A stretch of DNA of 6,374 nucleotides from Bacillota bacterium. GTDB taxonomy: Bacteria; Bacillota; Clostridia; Christensenellales; QAND01. A program made the position numbers and the translations under genes. Shown piece after piece: positions 5,056 through 6,374 of the stretch (the stretch's first letter is position 1; every line of letters begins with the position of its first letter). Location of the stretch: NCBI GenBank assembly GCA_019415425.1, contig DXZF01000429.1:1-6374 (forward strand), given 5' to 3'. The notes under the pieces were generated by a model. It was not told the DNA's origin, made no database searches, and saw only the letters and a program-made list of their open reading frames with translations.

Positions 5056-6374
5056 ATGGTGCATGAGATCCTTCTGGGCAAGCGCAAGAAGATGAGTTTC
5101 TCCCGCATCGACGAGGAAAAGATCCTCAAGATGCCGGACTTTATCGAGATCCAGAAAAACTCCTACCGCCAATTTGTCAGGGAGGGATTGCGCGAGGCGT
5201 TCGCGGATATCTCGCCCATCACCGGTTATTCGGACAACCTGGTTTTAGAATTTGTCGACTACTCTTTGGACGACAACCCCAAATACTCCGTGGAGGAATG
5301 CAAGGAGCGCGACGTCAACTACGCGGCCCCGCTGCGGGTGACCGTGCGGTTGATCAACCGCGAATCCGGCGAGGTCAAGGAGCAGGAAGTGTTCATGGGC
5401 GACTTCCCGCTGATGACCGAAACGGGCACGTTTATCATCAATGGCGCCGAGCGCGTCATCGTCAGCCAGCTGGTGCGCTCGCCGGGGCCGTACTACAACG
5501 CCTCGACCGACAAGACCGGCAAGCGCCTGTACGCCGCCACCATCATCCCCAACCGGGGCGCGTGGCTGGAGTATGAGACCGACGCCAACGACGTCATGTG
5601 GGTGCGCGTGGACCGCACGCGCAAGCTGCCGGCCACCGTGCTCATGCGCGCGCTGGGCTGCGGCACCGACGACGAAATCCTGGAAAAATTCGGCGAGGAA
5701 AAGCTGATCGTCGACACCATCCGCAAGGACGTCGCCAAGACGTCCGCCGAGGGCGTGATCGAGATCTACAAGCGCCTGCGCCCCGGCGAACCGCCCACCG
5801 AGGAGAGCGCGCGCAGCCTGTTCAACTCGCTCATGTTCGACCCCAAGCGCTACGACATGGCGCGCGTGGGCCGCTACAAGTTCAACAAGAAGCTGGGCCT
5901 GTCGGGCCGTTTGGCCGGGCAGACGCTCAGCCGCGATGTGATCAACCCCTACACCGGCGAGGTGGAGGCGGTGGCGGGCCAGAAGGTCACGCGCGAAGAG
6001 GCCGAGGCGCTGCAGGCGCACGGCATCAATGAGGCGTACGTGGTGGTCGAAGAGGGCGAACTGAAGATCTTTGGCAACAACTTTGTCAACCTCTCGCCGT
6101 TCTGCGGGTTTGACGTCAAGGAGGCCGGCATCAACGAGAACGCCCACTTCCCGACGTTCATGGAGCTGTACAATTCCCGCGAGAGCTGGACGCCCGAGGA
6201 GCTCAAGGCCGCGCTGATCGAGCACAAGGACACCATCCTGCCCAAGCACATCCACCCCGACGACATCATGGCGACGATGAACTACGTCATCTGCCTGAGC
6301 CACGGCGTGGGCAGTGTGGACGACATCGACCACCTGGGCAACCGCCGCCTGCGCTGCGTGGGCGAGCTGCTGCA
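5056..6374 (+). CDS. rpoB: DNA-directed RNA polymerase subunit beta, N-terminal part, 3'-truncated by window edge
   Basis: RpoB forms one half of the RNA polymerase active-site cleft and is the target of rifampicin and of CarD. The 439 codons present run from MVHEILLGKRKKMSFSRIDE through IEIQKNSYRQF (31-40), the YAAPLRV strand (89-95), VFMGDFPLMTETGTFIINGAER (112-133) and VSQLVRSPG (136-144). They end in DDIDHLGNRRLRCVGELLQ (421-439), each segment matching conserved beta-subunit regions of the protrusion and lobe. The rifampicin-resistance cluster lies further downstream, outside the window. Cys433 stands where I would expect serine in most relatives, a minor difference. The ATG is chosen because GGGAGTGA lies eight bases upstream and MVH is a usual start in Firmicutes; the frame stays open upstream to 4915 but without a ribosome binding site. 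rpoB normally follows rplJ-rplL; here the neighbour is a divergent lipoprotein operon, and a promoter at 4861-4889 precedes it. Confidence 0.98.
   Translation, partial: MVHEILLGKRKKMSFSRIDEEKILKMPDFIEIQKNSYRQFVREGLREAFADISPITGYSDNLVLEFVDYSLDDNPKYSVEECKERDVNYAAPLRVTVRLINRESGEVKEQEVFMGDFPLMTETGTFIINGAERVIVSQLVRSPGPYYNASTDKTGKRLYAATIIPNRGAWLEYETDANDVMWVRVDRTRKLPATVLMRALGCGTDDEILEKFGEEKLIVDTIRKDVAKTSAEGVIEIYKRLRPGEPPTEESARSLFNSLMFDPKRYDMARVGRYKFNKKLGLSGRLAGQTLSRDVINPYTGEVEAVAGQKVTREEAEALQAHGINEAYVVVEEGELKIFGNNFVNLSPFCGFDVKEAGINENAHFPTFMELYNSRESWTPEELKAALIEHKDTILPKHIHPDDIMATMNYVICLSHGVGSVDDIDHLGNRRLRCVGELL

Noticed and set aside
4666..5172. 168-codon minus-strand frame across the rpoB control region
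   Set aside because: It covers the promoter and the rpoB start, lacks a ribosome binding site and shows no domain or signal pattern.
5245..6333. 362-codon minus-strand frame antisense to rpoB
   Set aside because: It is fully antisense to conserved rpoB codons, and the Val/Asp/His/Ala-rich composition is typical of a reverse-frame shadow.

Overview
The window looks like a high-GC Bacillota chromosome, most likely a GC-rich member of the Clostridia. The pointers are a radA - carD - PIN/TRAM (YacL-type) gene run, an RpoB N-terminus of the Firmicute type starting MVHEILLGKRKKMSF, strong AGGAGG-type ribosome binding sites, use of TTG starts, and Pro/Ser/Thr-rich lipoprotein linkers. The assignment rests on family recognition by eye; no search was run.

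Layout. Bases 2-685 (+) are the 3' half of radA. A small hairpin and a good sigma-A-type promoter (709-738) follow, then carD (764-1237, +) and a membrane-anchored PIN/TRAM protein (1302-2465, +, TTG start). The plus-strand cluster ends at a bidirectional hairpin terminator (about 2483-2520). Facing it are two minus-strand lipoprotein genes that probably form one operon: the upstream gene at 3440-4603 (TTG start) and the downstream gene at 2617-3384. Both have lipoboxes, low-complexity linkers and what look like related beta-rich domains. A non-coding stretch of about 450 bases (4604-5055) separates them from rpoB, which starts at 5056 (+) and runs off the window after 439 codons. This stretch holds hairpins, a TTGACA / extended -10 promoter, a 15-bp dyad over the -10 element, and a structured leader of about 160 nt.

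How the genes fit together. RadA (recombination branch migration), CarD (RNA polymerase-binding initiation factor) and the PIN/TRAM protein are core housekeeping genes. They form a conserved Firmicute neighbourhood that usually also holds disA and ispD; neither is in the expected slots here. CarD binds the beta subunit, which is encoded by the rpoB gene about 4 kb downstream. rpoB is not preceded by rplJ-rplL as it usually is, but by divergent lipoprotein genes, and seems to have its own promoter.

The least explained parts are the lipoprotein pair, which I do not recognise as a named family and which seems to carry three copies of one fold, and the control region of the detached rpoB gene. 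No tRNA, rRNA, CRISPR array, insertion sequence or phage gene was seen.
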